Of a stretch of 44,124 bases of DNA, positions 15,253 through 23,794 are shown in pieces (the stretch's first letter is position 1; every line of letters begins with the position of its first letter). Location of the stretch: NCBI GenBank assembly GCA_044450785.1, contig JBIOJM010000041.1, positions 1 to 44,124 on the forward strand, in the 5' to 3' direction. The DNA comes from JBIOJM01 sp044450785 (GTDB lineage: Bacteria; Planctomycetota; Planctomycetia; Isosphaerales; Isosphaeraceae). The notes below the pieces were generated by a model, which was not told where the DNA came from, ran no database searches, and saw nothing but the letters and a program-made list of their open reading frames with translations. Made by a program: the position numbers and the translations under genes.

Positions 15253-16890
15253 ATGGCAACGCATCGTGTGCTGGTGACCGACAAGCTGGCTGAAGAGGGA
15301 CTCGCCCGGCTCCGTGCCGAGCCGGGGATCGAGGTCGTGGTCGACACCAAGCTGGCCCAGGATCCCGCGGGTTTGCGCCAGGCCCTCTTCGAGGCCGACG
15401 GGATCGCGATCCGATCGGGGACTCAACTGACGGCCGAGGTCCTGGAGGGACAGTCGCGGCTCAAGGCGATTGTGCGCGCGGGTGTCGGTGTCGATAACAT
15501 CGACGTCGCGGCCGCGACCCGGCGCGGGATCGTCGTGATGAATACGCCGGGGGGAAACACGATCTCCACGGCCGAGCACACCATGGCTTTGCTGCTGGCC
15601 CTGGCGCGGAATGTGGCCAAGGCCGATCTAAGCCTCAAGTCGGGCAAGTGGGAGCGGAACAAATTCACGGGTACGCAGCTCGAAGGCAAGACGCTGGGCG
15701 TCATCGGATTGGGACGGGTCGGACTGGCCGTGGCCAGGCGGGCGCAGGGGTTTGGCATGACCGTACTCGGCTTCGACCCATTCATGGCGGCCGAGAAGGC
15801 ACTCGAGTACGGCGTCGAGAGTGTGGTGCGGCTCGACGATCTCTGGGGCCGGTGCGACTTCTTGACGTTGCACACGCCGCTGACAGCCGAGACGCGCAAC
15901 TTGATCGGGGCGCGAGAGATTGCCCTCATGAAACCGACGGTCCGGATCATCAACTGCGCCCGAGGAGGCCTGATCGACGAGGCGGCGCTGGCTGAAGCCC
16001 TTGACCGCGGCAAGGTCGCCGGCGCGGCGATCGACGTCTTCGACCCCGAGCCGCCACCCGCCGATCACCCCCTGGTCCGCCATCCTCACGTTCTGGTCAC
16101 GCCTCATCTCGGGGCTTCAACCGAGGAGGCCCAGGTCTCGGTCGCCATCGAGGCCGCCCGTCTCCTGGGCGACTTCCTGGCGCGCGGGCAGGTCCGGTTC
16201 GCCGTCAACATGCCTGCCCTCGATCGCGCCGAGCTCGAGGACGTGCGCCTCTACCTCAACCTGGCCTGGCGGCTCGGGATGCTCCACGCCCAGATGGACC
16301 GTGGCAACCGCAGGAATGCCAGGCTCACCTATCGCGGCGAGGTCGCGCACAAGAATACCAAATTGATCACGGCCAGCTTCGCCGCCGGCCTGATGGAATC
16401 CGCGCTCGAGCAGCAGGTCAATCTGGTCAACGCGACAGCCCTGGCCCGCGAGCGCGGGATCGTGATCGAGGAGCGGGCGGCCGACGCGCCCGGCGACTTC
16501 GGCACGCTCATCCAGACCGAGGTCACCACCGAGCGCAAGACCTATCTCGCGTCGGGAACCCTCTTCGGCAAGCAGTTCCTCCGCCTGGTCCGGTTGGGGT
16601 CTTATTTGCTCGACGCCCATATCGATGGAACGCTGCTGATCTTCACCCACATGGATCGTCCCGGATTGATCGGCTTCATCGGCCACACCCTCGGAGACGA
16701 GGGAGTCAACATCGCCCAGATGAACGTCGGCCGCGAGGATCAAGGCGGCGAGGCCATCGGCGTGGTCAACCTCGACAGCGTGCCGTCCAGTCAGGCCATC
16801 GAAACCCTACGGCAGAATCCCCACATCCTGAGTCTGAGCGTGATCAAGCTTCCCCCCATGGGCGCAGGGCCGCCCTGGCTGGGGTCGTGA
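15253..16890 (+). CDS. serA: D-3-phosphoglycerate dehydrogenase
   Basis: A 545-residue long-form SerA that oxidises 3-phosphoglycerate to 3-phosphohydroxypyruvate with NAD, the first step of serine synthesis. The Rossmann motif GVIGLGRVGLAVARRA starts at about residue 149. The catalytic Arg is in NCARGGLIDEAAL, and the catalytic His in TPHLGASTEEAQ. After the catalytic part come an intervening ASB-type domain and an ACT domain from about residue 460 (LLIFTHMDRPGLIG, then NIAQMNVGRE), which usually gives serine feedback. GGGAG sits 7 bases before the ATG. The length is close to the 525-530 residues common for this form. Likely co-transcribed with the aminotransferase upstream. Confidence 0.95.
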   Translation: MATHRVLVTDKLAEEGLARLRAEPGIEVVVDTKLAQDPAGLRQALFEADGIAIRSGTQLTAEVLEGQSRLKAIVRAGVGVDNIDVAAATRRGIVVMNTPGGNTISTAEHTMALLLALARNVAKADLSLKSGKWERNKFTGTQLEGKTLGVIGLGRVGLAVARRAQGFGMTVLGFDPFMAAEKALEYGVESVVRLDDLWGRCDFLTLHTPLTAETRNLIGAREIALMKPTVRIINCARGGLIDEAALAEALDRGKVAGAAIDVFDPEPPPADHPLVRHPHVLVTPHLGASTEEAQVSVAIEAARLLGDFLARGQVRFAVNMPALDRAELEDVRLYLNLAWRLGMLHAQMDRGNRRNARLTYRGEVAHKNTKLITASFAAGLMESALEQQVNLVNATALARERGIVIEERAADAPGDFGTLIQTEVTTERKTYLASGTLFGKQFLRLVRLGSYLLDAHIDGTLLIFTHMDRPGLIGFIGHTLGDEGVNIAQMNVGREDQGGEAIGVVNLDSVPSSQAIETLRQNPHILSLSVIKLPPMGAGPPWLGS

Positions 16891-16967
16891 CGGACAAGCG
16901 CGCGGGACCAGGCTGGACGACGATACCCACTTGCCGCAGAATGAGTGAAGAGCGGTTGTGGAACGCC

Positions 16968-16990
16968 GAAGCCACCTGAGGTGGATCTTC
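16968..16990. terminator. Weak hairpin between convergent gene ends
   Basis: CCACC-TGA-GGTGG forms a 5-bp stem with a 3-base loop, and flanking GAA/TTC may extend it with a bulge. It lies in the 100-bp gap between the end of serA and the end of the convergent membrane-protein gene, where a bidirectional terminator is expected. There is no T-run, so this is a low-confidence call. Confidence 0.25.
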
Positions 16991-17394
16991 TACGGTCTCT
17001 GCGAAGCCGTGTCCGACCAAACCCCCACCGCCCGATACGACCATAGAAAGAGAGCGCCAAATACCAGATCAATCACGGCGAACGGCTTCCACAAATCGGG
17101 AATGCCGGCGGTGAACCAGTACCAGAACACCATTCCGCAGTAAGACAGTTTGAGTAGAATCCCATAAATGATCAGGTCTCTGTTCTTGATGGGATCTCTT
17201 GCGATCGCGACGAACATCAGGGCGAAGATGAGGAGCAAGGCGGCCGGGAACTGGACATAGCCCCAATGATTCGGAGGAGGGACGTCCGCCAGGCGATACA
17301 CAGGGCCCGGCGCCAGGAGGAAGGCAGCTCCTAATCCTGCGTCGTACAAAGCGGCGATGAGGAACAAGGCGGCGATGGATCGGGTTGTTTTCAT
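16990..17394 (-). CDS. Four-helix membrane protein coupled to radical SAM gene
   Basis: A 134-residue protein with about four transmembrane helices: around residues 6-28 (IAALFLIAALYDAGLGAAF), 45-66 (FPAALLLIFALMFVAIA), 76-96 (LIIYGILLKLSYCGMVFWYW) and 103-124 (FAVIDLVFGALFLWSY). No family recognised. The ATG at 17394 has AGGA 9 bases upstream; a GTG at 17412 overlaps the radical SAM stop codon by 4 bp and is an alternative. Either way it is the last gene of a three-gene unit, with the radical SAM gene directly upstream and a second small membrane protein before that. It may present or hold the lipid-like substrate of the radical SAM enzyme (inference only). Confidence 0.75.
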   Translation of the reverse strand: MKTTRSIAALFLIAALYDAGLGAAFLLAPGPVYRLADVPPPNHWGYVQFPAALLLIFALMFVAIARDPIKNRDLIIYGILLKLSYCGMVFWYWFTAGIPDLWKPFAVIDLVFGALFLWSYRAVGVWSDTASQRP

Positions 17395-17408
17395 GGGGTC
17401 AAATCCTG

Positions 17409-18719
17409 TCACTGTTCGGCGGCCATGCGGTACGTTTCTTCGAAGTTCGCGCGACGGCGCTCGGTCAGTTCCTGGCTATAGAGTCGCTCACCCAGATCGA
17501 TGAAGCCTCGTCTCAGTTCCTCGGGCGACATCAGTTGAGGGCGGAAGTTGACGTCGAATAGAGTACACGTCTCCCAGGCGCCGTCGCGTAGCAGCCGACC
17601 CTCGCGTTTCAGGCGTGAATAGAGCGGCGTGCCGGGGAACGGCGTCTGAACCGTGATCTGGACGTCGAACAGCTCTGTTTCCATGGCGAACTCCAGGACT
17701 TCATTGAAGATCTCAGGTCCGTGACCGTCGAGTCCGAGGATGAAGCAGCCATTGACCCGGATCCCGAATGACTGGATGCGCCGGACCGTTTCAGTCGACT
17801 CCCGCCATTGTCTCAGCTTCCAGTCGCGCTTCAGCTCCAGGCCGCGCAGCCCCGATTCACCGGGACTTTCGAAGCCGATCAGCACTTCGGCGCAGCCGCT
17901 TTCGCGCATGAGCCTGAGGAGCTCGACGTCCCTGTGAACCGAAAGGTCGGTTTCGGCGAACCAGCGTATCTTCCGTTTTCGCAACTCCGGGAGCAACTCC
18001 TTCCAGTAGCGCCGGTTCACGAAGGCATTGTCATCCGCGAATTCGATGAAAGGGCGGCGCCAGAGAGCTTTGATGCGATCGATCTCCGCAAGCACTTTCT
18101 CGATGGGTTTCTGTTTGTAACGGCGCGTGAGCAGAATCGAGCTCGCGCAGAATTCGCAACGAAGGGGACACCCACGACTGGTCTGGACGATCAGTCGATT
18201 ATAGTTCGATGGCTCCAGCAGCTCGTAACCCGGCATCGGCGCATCGGTCAGAGGGAAGTCGCCGCGCGCCCGGTAAGATCGCTTGAGCTGTCCTGTCTCG
18301 GCATCCCGCAAGACGTCCGGCCACACCGATTCGCCCTCACCGACGATGACCGCGTCGGCGTGGCGGCCGGCCTCAAGAGGGAGTGCCGTGACATGAAGTC
18401 CACCCATCACGACCGGCACGCTCAAAGCTCGGTATCGGTCCGCCAGCTCGTAGGCTTCGCCGATCTGGGCGCTCAAGCTCGAGATTCCCACCATGTCGAA
18501 TCGGTCCGGCAGCGTGTTGAGGCTGCGGATATCCTTGACCTCGAGGTACTCGAGGTGGTGTTGCGGCGGCGTCATCCCCGCGAGCGTCAGGAGTCCCAGG
18601 CTCGGCAGCGAGGCGATCGTCTTGCCCCGTTCCACGAAGCCCGGCAACGTCATCCCCAGTCGAACCAGTTCGGGATCGCACGCCCGCATGCCGCTCATGG
18701 CGATCAGACCAACTCTCAT
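17409..18719 (-). CDS. B12-binding-domain radical SAM protein
   Basis: A 436-residue enzyme. The N-terminal half (to about residue 150) is a cobalamin-binding-like Rossmann domain with VGISSLSAQIGEAYELAD, PVVMGGLHVTALPLEA and ADAVIVGEGE. The radical SAM core follows with the 4Fe-4S motif in SRGCPLRCEFCASS, then the barrel elements FIEFADDNAFVN, GFESPGESGLRGL and GCFILGLDGHGPEIF. It belongs to the group that includes the B12-dependent methylases and hopanoid/bacteriochlorophyll enzymes; the substrate is unknown. Its ATG overlaps the stop codon of the upstream membrane-protein gene (ATGA at 18716-18719), and its own end touches the next membrane-protein gene. Coupled expression with two membrane proteins suggests a membrane lipid or lipid-linked substrate (inference). 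Confidence 0.9.
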   Translation of the reverse strand: MRVGLIAMSGMRACDPELVRLGMTLPGFVERGKTIASLPSLGLLTLAGMTPPQHHLEYLEVKDIRSLNTLPDRFDMVGISSLSAQIGEAYELADRYRALSVPVVMGGLHVTALPLEAGRHADAVIVGEGESVWPDVLRDAETGQLKRSYRARGDFPLTDAPMPGYELLEPSNYNRLIVQTSRGCPLRCEFCASSILLTRRYKQKPIEKVLAEIDRIKALWRRPFIEFADDNAFVNRRYWKELLPELRKRKIRWFAETDLSVHRDVELLRLMRESGCAEVLIGFESPGESGLRGLELKRDWKLRQWRESTETVRRIQSFGIRVNGCFILGLDGHGPEIFNEVLEFAMETELFDVQITVQTPFPGTPLYSRLKREGRLLRDGAWETCTLFDVNFRPQLMSPEELRRGFIDLGERLYSQELTERRRANFEETYRMAAEQ

Positions 18720-19096
18720 CGGATGAGCCCTCGGAAGAGAAAATCGGCCGTTGCCACGATCAGACTGGCGACCGGGATGAAGAAGACGTACCGGAACGAA
18801 TCACGCCAGGCGGAGAGAAAACAGACCGTCGGCATGGCCAGGGCACCGAGCACGAACCCCGCCGACGCGATCGGCGGCGGCTCCTCAAGATGCAGATGAG
18901 CCACGGACAAGATGAATGCGAAATTCAGGAAGCCCGTGCCGAAGAAGGAAATGTGCCCGAGGCGCACTATCCGTCGCCGCCACGATCCATAGCCCCCCAT
19001 CCAGTTCTCTTCATGGAAAAACAACCCCAACACGGCGCCCGTGATGAGCCCGAGCAGGATCGCGAGCCAGGCGACCAGGAAGTTGATCTCGCGCAT
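18716..19096 (-). CDS. Four-helix membrane protein, first gene of radical SAM unit
   Basis: A 126-residue protein, family not recognised. Hydrophobic stretches are at about residues 6-27 (FLVAWLAILLGLITGAVLG), 47-66 (SFFGTGFLNFAFILSVAHL), 76-95 (ASAGFVLGALAMPTVCFLSA) and 103-123 (FFIPVASLIVATADFLF). The ATG at 19096 has AGGAG about 9 bases upstream, which decides the start against a longer frame opening at 19441. Its stop overlaps the start of the radical SAM gene by 4 bp. It resembles heme-copper-oxidase-associated or DoxX-size proteins only in size and hydrophobicity, which is not evidence of function. Confidence 0.78.
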   Translation of the reverse strand: MREINFLVAWLAILLGLITGAVLGLFFHEENWMGGYGSWRRRIVRLGHISFFGTGFLNFAFILSVAHLHLEEPPPIASAGFVLGALAMPTVCFLSAWRDSFRYVFFIPVASLIVATADFLFRGLIR

Positions 19097-19214
19097 CAAG
19101 GTCTCTCCTATCACTTGATGACGGACTGCGCCGGCTCCGTGCCACGACTCGTTCGGGCCCAAGGCGCAGCATCTCCTCGAGGCCAGCCTCCCGAGGTCAT
19201 CCCGTACAGTGCCG

Positions 19215-19913
19215 TCAACCCGCCGGTCGGCGCACGCGAACGCTCTGAACGCTGGGGAGGTCCTCGAGGATCTTGACCATCGCCTCCTCGACGTCGTGGC
19301 GTGGTAGGCGGACGTCAACGTGGATTCTCGATCGGTTGGCGGCCAGGTCACGCGCGTAGTCAACATCCTTGACACTGGCCCCGATTGTTGCCAGGGCTTC
19401 CTGCAATTGAGCCCGTGACAGGAATTCGCCGACCGTATCAATGCGCACCCGGAGGTACAGCACGCTCTTGAAGCCGAGCTCGATGAAGCGCAAGCCGACC
19501 AGGGCGAAGAGCGCGATCGCGGTTGCGGCGATTGCCAGCACGTACAGACCGGCGCCCGAGGCGAGCCCCACAGCGGCTACCATCCACAAACTGGCCGCCG
19601 TGGTGAGGCCCTCGACGCGCAATCCCGAGTGCAAGATCGCCCCGGCCCCGAGAAACCCGATCCCCACGACCACATTCGACGCGATCCGACCCACGTCGGC
19701 CCGCAGGAAACCATTGGCGACGGTGACCTGATAATTCTGAGGGAAAGGGAACTGCGACGAGACGAGCATGAACGTCGCCGACGCCAGCGAAACCAGGAGG
19801 TGGGTTCGCAGCCCGGCCGGCCGCTCGCGCATTTCACGCTCGTAGCCGATCGCGCTGCCCAGCACGACCGATGCACCCAACCGCAGGATGAGCTCGATGA
19901 CGGTGATCGACAT
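19215..19913 (-). CDS. MgtC/SapB family membrane protein
   Basis: A 232-residue protein. Five helices in the first 150 residues carry the MgtC signature: LRLGASVVLGSAIGYERE, RERPAGLRTHLLVSLASA, GRIASNVVVGIGFLGAGAIL and TTAASLWMVAAVGLASG. The C-terminal 80 residues form the soluble ACT-like regulatory domain seen in longer family members (AQLQEALATIGASVKDVDYA, then MVKILEDLPSVQSVRVRR). Family members are tied to Mg2+ limitation, F-type ATPase and membrane potential, but the exact activity is unsettled. The ATG at 19913 has GGAAG upstream; the frame extends to 20030 without conserved sequence. Confidence 0.9.
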   Translation of the reverse strand: MSITVIELILRLGASVVLGSAIGYEREMRERPAGLRTHLLVSLASATFMLVSSQFPFPQNYQVTVANGFLRADVGRIASNVVVGIGFLGAGAILHSGLRVEGLTTAASLWMVAAVGLASGAGLYVLAIAATAIALFALVGLRFIELGFKSVLYLRVRIDTVGEFLSRAQLQEALATIGASVKDVDYARDLAANRSRIHVDVRLPRHDVEEAMVKILEDLPSVQSVRVRRPAG

Positions 19914-20034
19914 CACTGGCTTCCGGCTGGCAGCCTCATGGGTTACGAAGACGGGCCAGCCGGAGGTCATGACCTCGACGGCCCGTTGGTTCTCGAGTGT
20001 GTCGGGTTTCTCTCGACAGCGCCTCGCCACGACG

Positions 20035-21510
20035 TCAATCCAAGGCGACGGTCACGGTCTTGAGCTCTGTGTAGTTGTCGAGGCCCTTCTCGCCCAGCTC
20101 GCGGCCGATGCCGCTGGCCTTGAATCCACCGAAGGGGGCGGCGGCGTCGAAGACGTCGTAGCAGTTGATCCAGACCGTTCCCGCGCGGATGCGCTCGGCG
20201 ATCGTGTGGGCCTTCTTGATGTCGCGGGTCCAGACGGCGGCCGCGAGGCCATAGTCGGTGGTGTTGGCCCGCTCGACCACCTCGTCGACGTCCTTGAATC
20301 TCAGGACCTGCATCACCGGGCCGAAGATCTCCTCGGTGGCGATCTTCATCTCGTCCTTCACGTCCGCGAATACGGTCGGCTTGATGAAGTAGCCCTTTGC
20401 GCCGAACCGCTCGCCGCCCGTGACGCACCGGGCCCCCTGCCGCTTGCCCGACTCGATGTAGCCGAGCACCTTGTCGAACTGGGTCTTGTCGACCTGCGGG
20501 CCCTGCTCGGTCGCGGCATCGAACGGGTCGCCGAGCTTGCGCTTCTCGCTCGCGGCCGCGAGCCGCTCGACCATCGCGCCGTAGACCTTGTCCTCGACCA
20601 GCAGCCGGCTGCCGGCACAGCAGCACTGCCCCTGGTTGAGGAAAAGCCCGAGCATCGCGCCGTTGACGGCGGAGTCGAGGTCGGCGTCGGCGAAAACGAT
20701 GTTCGGGCTCTTTCCACCCAGCTCGAGGGTGACCCGCTTGAACGTGCCGGCGGCGTTCCGCATGATGATCCGGCCGACCTCGGTCGACCCGGTGAACGCG
20801 ACCTTGTCGACGCCGGGGTGCTTGACCAGGGCGTCGCCGGCGGTCTCGCCGTAGCCGGGGACGATGTTGATCACGCCCGCGGGGAATCCCGCCTCGAGCG
20901 CCAGCTCGCCCAGCCGGAGTGCGCTCAGCGGTGTCTGCTCGGCCGGCTTCAGTACCACCGTGCAACCCGCCGCCAGCGCGGGGCCCCATTTCCAGGCGAC
21001 CATCAGCATCGGGAAGTTCCACGGGATGATCTGCCCGACGACCCCAACCGGTTCGCGTTTGGTGTAACAGAAGTAACGCCCGCGGATCGGGATCGTCTGG
21101 CCGTGGATCTTGTCGGCCCAGCCGGCGTAGTAGCGGAAACAATCGATCACCAGCGGCAAGTCGGCGTTGCGGCTTTCGCTGATGGGCTTGCCGTTGTCGA
21201 GCGTTTCGAGCTCGGCAAGCTCATCGATGTGTGACTCGATCAGGTCGGCGAGCTTGTTCATCAAGCGTCCGCGGTCGCGGGCGTCCATCATCCGCCAGGG
21301 ACCGGAGTCGAATGCCTTGCGGGCCGCCTTGACCGCCAGGTCGATATCGGCGGCATCACCCTCGGCGACATGCGTAATGACCTCCTCGGTTGCCGGATTG
21401 ATCGTCTCAAACGTCTTGCCGCTCGCGCTCTTGTGCCATTTGCCGTTGATGAGCAACTTGGTCTGGAGCGAGCGGGCGACTTTGTGGCGTGGTTCGGTTG
21501 CCGTGGCCAT
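20035..21510 (-). CDS. Aldehyde dehydrogenase (ALDH superfamily, class 1/2-like)
   Basis: A 491-residue NAD(P)-dependent aldehyde dehydrogenase of full length. Seen are the cofactor site IPWNFPMLMVAWKWGPALA, VVLKPAEQTP with the coenzyme Lys, FTGSTEVGRIIM, the catalytic glutamate in TLELGGKSPNIVF, the catalytic cysteine in FLNQGQCCCAGSR and the C-terminal PFGGFKASGIGRELGEKG. AAGGAGA lies about 9 bases before the ATG at 21510. The sequence is of the general retinal/betaine/2-oxoaldehyde type, so the substrate cannot be given. Nearby sugar-acid and inositol genes make a role in oxidising aldehyde intermediates of sugar-acid breakdown plausible, but no operon link is shown. Confidence 0.93.
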   Translation of the reverse strand: MATATEPRHKVARSLQTKLLINGKWHKSASGKTFETINPATEEVITHVAEGDAADIDLAVKAARKAFDSGPWRMMDARDRGRLMNKLADLIESHIDELAELETLDNGKPISESRNADLPLVIDCFRYYAGWADKIHGQTIPIRGRYFCYTKREPVGVVGQIIPWNFPMLMVAWKWGPALAAGCTVVLKPAEQTPLSALRLGELALEAGFPAGVINIVPGYGETAGDALVKHPGVDKVAFTGSTEVGRIIMRNAAGTFKRVTLELGGKSPNIVFADADLDSAVNGAMLGLFLNQGQCCCAGSRLLVEDKVYGAMVERLAAASEKRKLGDPFDAATEQGPQVDKTQFDKVLGYIESGKRQGARCVTGGERFGAKGYFIKPTVFADVKDEMKIATEEIFGPVMQVLRFKDVDEVVERANTTDYGLAAAVWTRDIKKAHTIAERIRAGTVWINCYDVFDAAAPFGGFKASGIGRELGEKGLDNYTELKTVTVALD

Positions 21511-21679
21511 TCGTTGTTCTCCTTGTTGCAAACCTGAGCGATCCGTGCTCCTTTCCGTTCCTTCAAACTCCAGGCGTCATCTTATGGTCGATGTTCGTGG
21601 GACTCAAGCGGCGGGTCGTGGAATGGAGGAGAGCCGGACCGATCATCGTCGCCGCGACAGATATAAGAATCGCCCCAAT

Positions 21680-22897
21680 TCAGATGATCTCTTCCGTCGC
21701 GGGGTCCCACCGCACTGTGGTCTGCCGGCGGTAGGAGGCGATCGCCATCTGGCAAGCGATCGCCGTGCGGAAGCCAAGCTCGAACGGACAAACGGGTTCT
21801 TTGCGGCTCCGCACACAATCGAAAAAGTTCTGCATGTGCTGACCTGTCATCTCCTTGTAGCCCTCGTCGTCGGGTGGCTTCGCCGCGAGTGTCCCTCCTT
21901 GCGGGATGACGTGAACGTGATCTGATTCGGTGTGAATCACGGTCGCCTTGGTGCCGAAGAGGTAGTCGTGCCCTTCCCCGTAGTAGTTGTTGCCGAACAT
22001 CGACGTGAACGTGAAGAGGAGTTTCTCCGAGTGGCTCATCGAGACCTGGAAGGTATCCGGTATGTCCATCTTGGGCGCGAGGTAGTTGGCGCCGGTCATC
22101 GTCACTGAGTGCGGGATCGACAGGTCGAGGGCCCCGAACCAGAAACCGAGCGTATGGACCATGTTCTCGAAAACGTTGCCACCCGAGTAATCCCAGTAGA
22201 ATCGCCAGTTGATGTAGCGCTGCGGATCGAACGGGACGGCCTTCGCCTCGCCCTGAAACGCGTGCCAATCGACGTGCACCGCGTCGCAGTCCGGCGGCAC
22301 CTGACGGAGCCAGCCCCCGTACGGTCTGTTGCGAAAGTGGTGTGTCTGGATCAGCGTGATCGTGCCCATCGCCTCGGACGCGGCCAGCTCGCGCACCTTC
22401 TGAATGCCTTGTCCGCTATTCATCTGCATGCCGATCTGGACCACGCGTCCCGAGTCACAGAGCGCGTCTCGCATGCGCCGGGCGTGGCCGGGATTGAACG
22501 CCATGGTTTTTTCCTGGTACACGTCCTTGCCTGCCTGGACGGCGGCGACGAAGTGCAGCGCGTGCAGGTGCTGCGGCGTCGCGATCAAGACCGCGTCGAT
22601 CGTCTTGTCGTCGAGGAGCGCCCGGTAGTCCTTGAACGTCGCGATACCGGGGACAATGCCCTTCACTTCCTCGAGACGGCGGGTGTAAATGTCAGCAACC
22701 GCGGCTGCCTCGACATTCGGACGCTGGATTGCGGCGCGCAAGATCTCCTTGCCGCGCGAGCCGCCACCGATCAGACCGAACCGGATTCGCTCGTTCGCCC
22801 CCCGGACCCGGCCCTCCGCGACGGTCCCCGTTCCAGCCATTGCGACCCCGGTCGCCCCTCCGATCATCGATCCCAAGAACGCCCGTCGATTGGACAT
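21680..22897 (-). CDS. Gfo/Idh/MocA family oxidoreductase with Tat signal
   Basis: A 405-residue NAD(P)-binding oxidoreductase acting after Tat export. The N-terminus MSNRRAFLGSMIGGATGVAM is a Tat-like signal (RR followed by FLG and a hydrophobic stretch). The nucleotide-binding motif FGLIGGGSRGKEIL starts near residue 40, AVLIATPQHLHALH is the conserved second strand region, and QEKTMAFN replaces the usual EKP at the catalytic lysine. The C-terminal beta-sheet domain includes GGNVFENMVHTLGFWFGAL. AGGAGG stands 6 bases before the ATG at 22897. Planctomycetes have many such exported paralogues thought to act on sugars; the substrate is unknown. Confidence 0.92.
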   Translation of the reverse strand: MSNRRAFLGSMIGGATGVAMAGTGTVAEGRVRGANERIRFGLIGGGSRGKEILRAAIQRPNVEAAAVADIYTRRLEEVKGIVPGIATFKDYRALLDDKTIDAVLIATPQHLHALHFVAAVQAGKDVYQEKTMAFNPGHARRMRDALCDSGRVVQIGMQMNSGQGIQKVRELAASEAMGTITLIQTHHFRNRPYGGWLRQVPPDCDAVHVDWHAFQGEAKAVPFDPQRYINWRFYWDYSGGNVFENMVHTLGFWFGALDLSIPHSVTMTGANYLAPKMDIPDTFQVSMSHSEKLLFTFTSMFGNNYYGEGHDYLFGTKATVIHTESDHVHVIPQGGTLAAKPPDDEGYKEMTGQHMQNFFDCVRSRKEPVCPFELGFRTAIACQMAIASYRRQTTVRWDPATEEII

Positions 22898-23059
22898 GGA
22901 ATGCCTCCTGACCACTGATTTCAACCGAGCCTTCCCGGATGAGGACCGGTCCTGTCGTTCGGTAAGGCTAAACCGCTCGACTTGATTGGATCAGAACGGA
23001 TCATCACCATCAAGTAAACAGAGGCAGGAAATGAGACGGATCTCGCGTATGCATTGCAG

Positions 23060-23303
23060 GTGGACGGGCGAAGCGAACGAGACTTGGCCATCATTCGCTC
23101 GACAACACGGGCCAGCTCCGGCGCCACGTCGGCTCGAACTTCGGCCAGCGGCCGCGGCGTCTTCTCCCTGTGGGCGATCAGCTTCTGGATCAGACTGCCG
23201 TCGGGAAACGGCGGACCGCCGGCCAGGAGGAAATAGAGCGTGCAGCCCAGGCTGTAGATGTCGGCCCGGACGTCGGCGGTGTGTGGGTCGTCGATCTGCT
23301 CAA
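23060..23303 (-). pseudogene. Remnant of a Ser/Thr protein kinase domain (subdomains VIII-XI)
   Basis: Read on the minus strand from about 23303, the frame gives EQIDDPHTADVRADIYSLG, CTLYFLLAGGPPFPDG and LARVVERMMAKS, which is the C-lobe of a bacterial (PknB/Stk-like) kinase after the APE motif. The entire N-lobe, catalytic loop and DFG motif are absent, and similarity stops near 23060 without the usual proline-linked juxtamembrane part. It sits directly after, and out of frame with, the truncated sigma factor gene. A deletion appears to have removed the end of the sigma gene and the first part of the kinase gene of a typical sigma-kinase pair. Confidence 0.7.
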
Positions 23304-23785
23304 AGGATGTCGGAAGCCTTGTACCCTCTGGTTGTTAGTGCCTGCCAGGTGGTCGCCTCGAACTCGGGCTCGAGCAGCTCCAGCAGGCGGTGCACGACGA
23401 ACTCATCGTGCTCCCGATCCCAGCGGCGGTTGAGGTCGCTGGATGGATCTTCCAGTTGATCGAGTAGCGAGGCGATATCCGGCAAGCCGGCGGACTCGGG
23501 CCGGACCCGTCGAGACCGCCAGTGTTGACGCAGGCAATTCAGGGCAATGGTCCGAAGCCAGGTCCGGAACGTCCCGACTCGTCCGTTGTGCCGAAATCGA
23601 GGCACCTCGCGGACCACGATCGCGAGGACCTCTTGCGAGAGGTCCTCCGCATCGGTGGCGGAAAGACCATGTCGACTGAGCCAGGAGCTGATCAGAGGGG
23701 AATAGAGGTCGACGAGCCGCTGCCAAGCCACCGAATCCGAGGGATCATTCAGCCGAAACAAAAGAGTGGCGGAGGTCTCGGCCAT
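23300..23785 (-). pseudogene. ECF-type sigma factor gene, truncated in region 4
   Basis: A 161-residue frame. Region 2 is intact (AWQRLVDLYSPLISSWLSR, DAEDLSQEVLAIVV, then TWLRTIALNCLRQHWRS) and belongs to the planctomycete ECF group. Region 4 begins with LLEPEFEATTWQAL, but the sequence then leaves the family (TTRGYKASDIL) and stops at 23300, so the DNA-binding helix-turn-helix of sigma4 is missing. The last codons overlap the kinase remnant in another frame, which marks a deletion junction near 23300-23340. GAGGAG lies 5 bases before the ATG, and the gene begins 9 bp after the stop of the dus gene. It is very probably non-functional as a sigma factor. Confidence 0.75.
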
Positions 23786-23794
23786 GGGGTCTCC

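Noticed and set aside
13882..15579. A 565-codon minus-strand frame across the aminotransferase gene
   Set aside because: Antisense to a clear class V aminotransferase and to the start of SerA; a by-product of high G+C.
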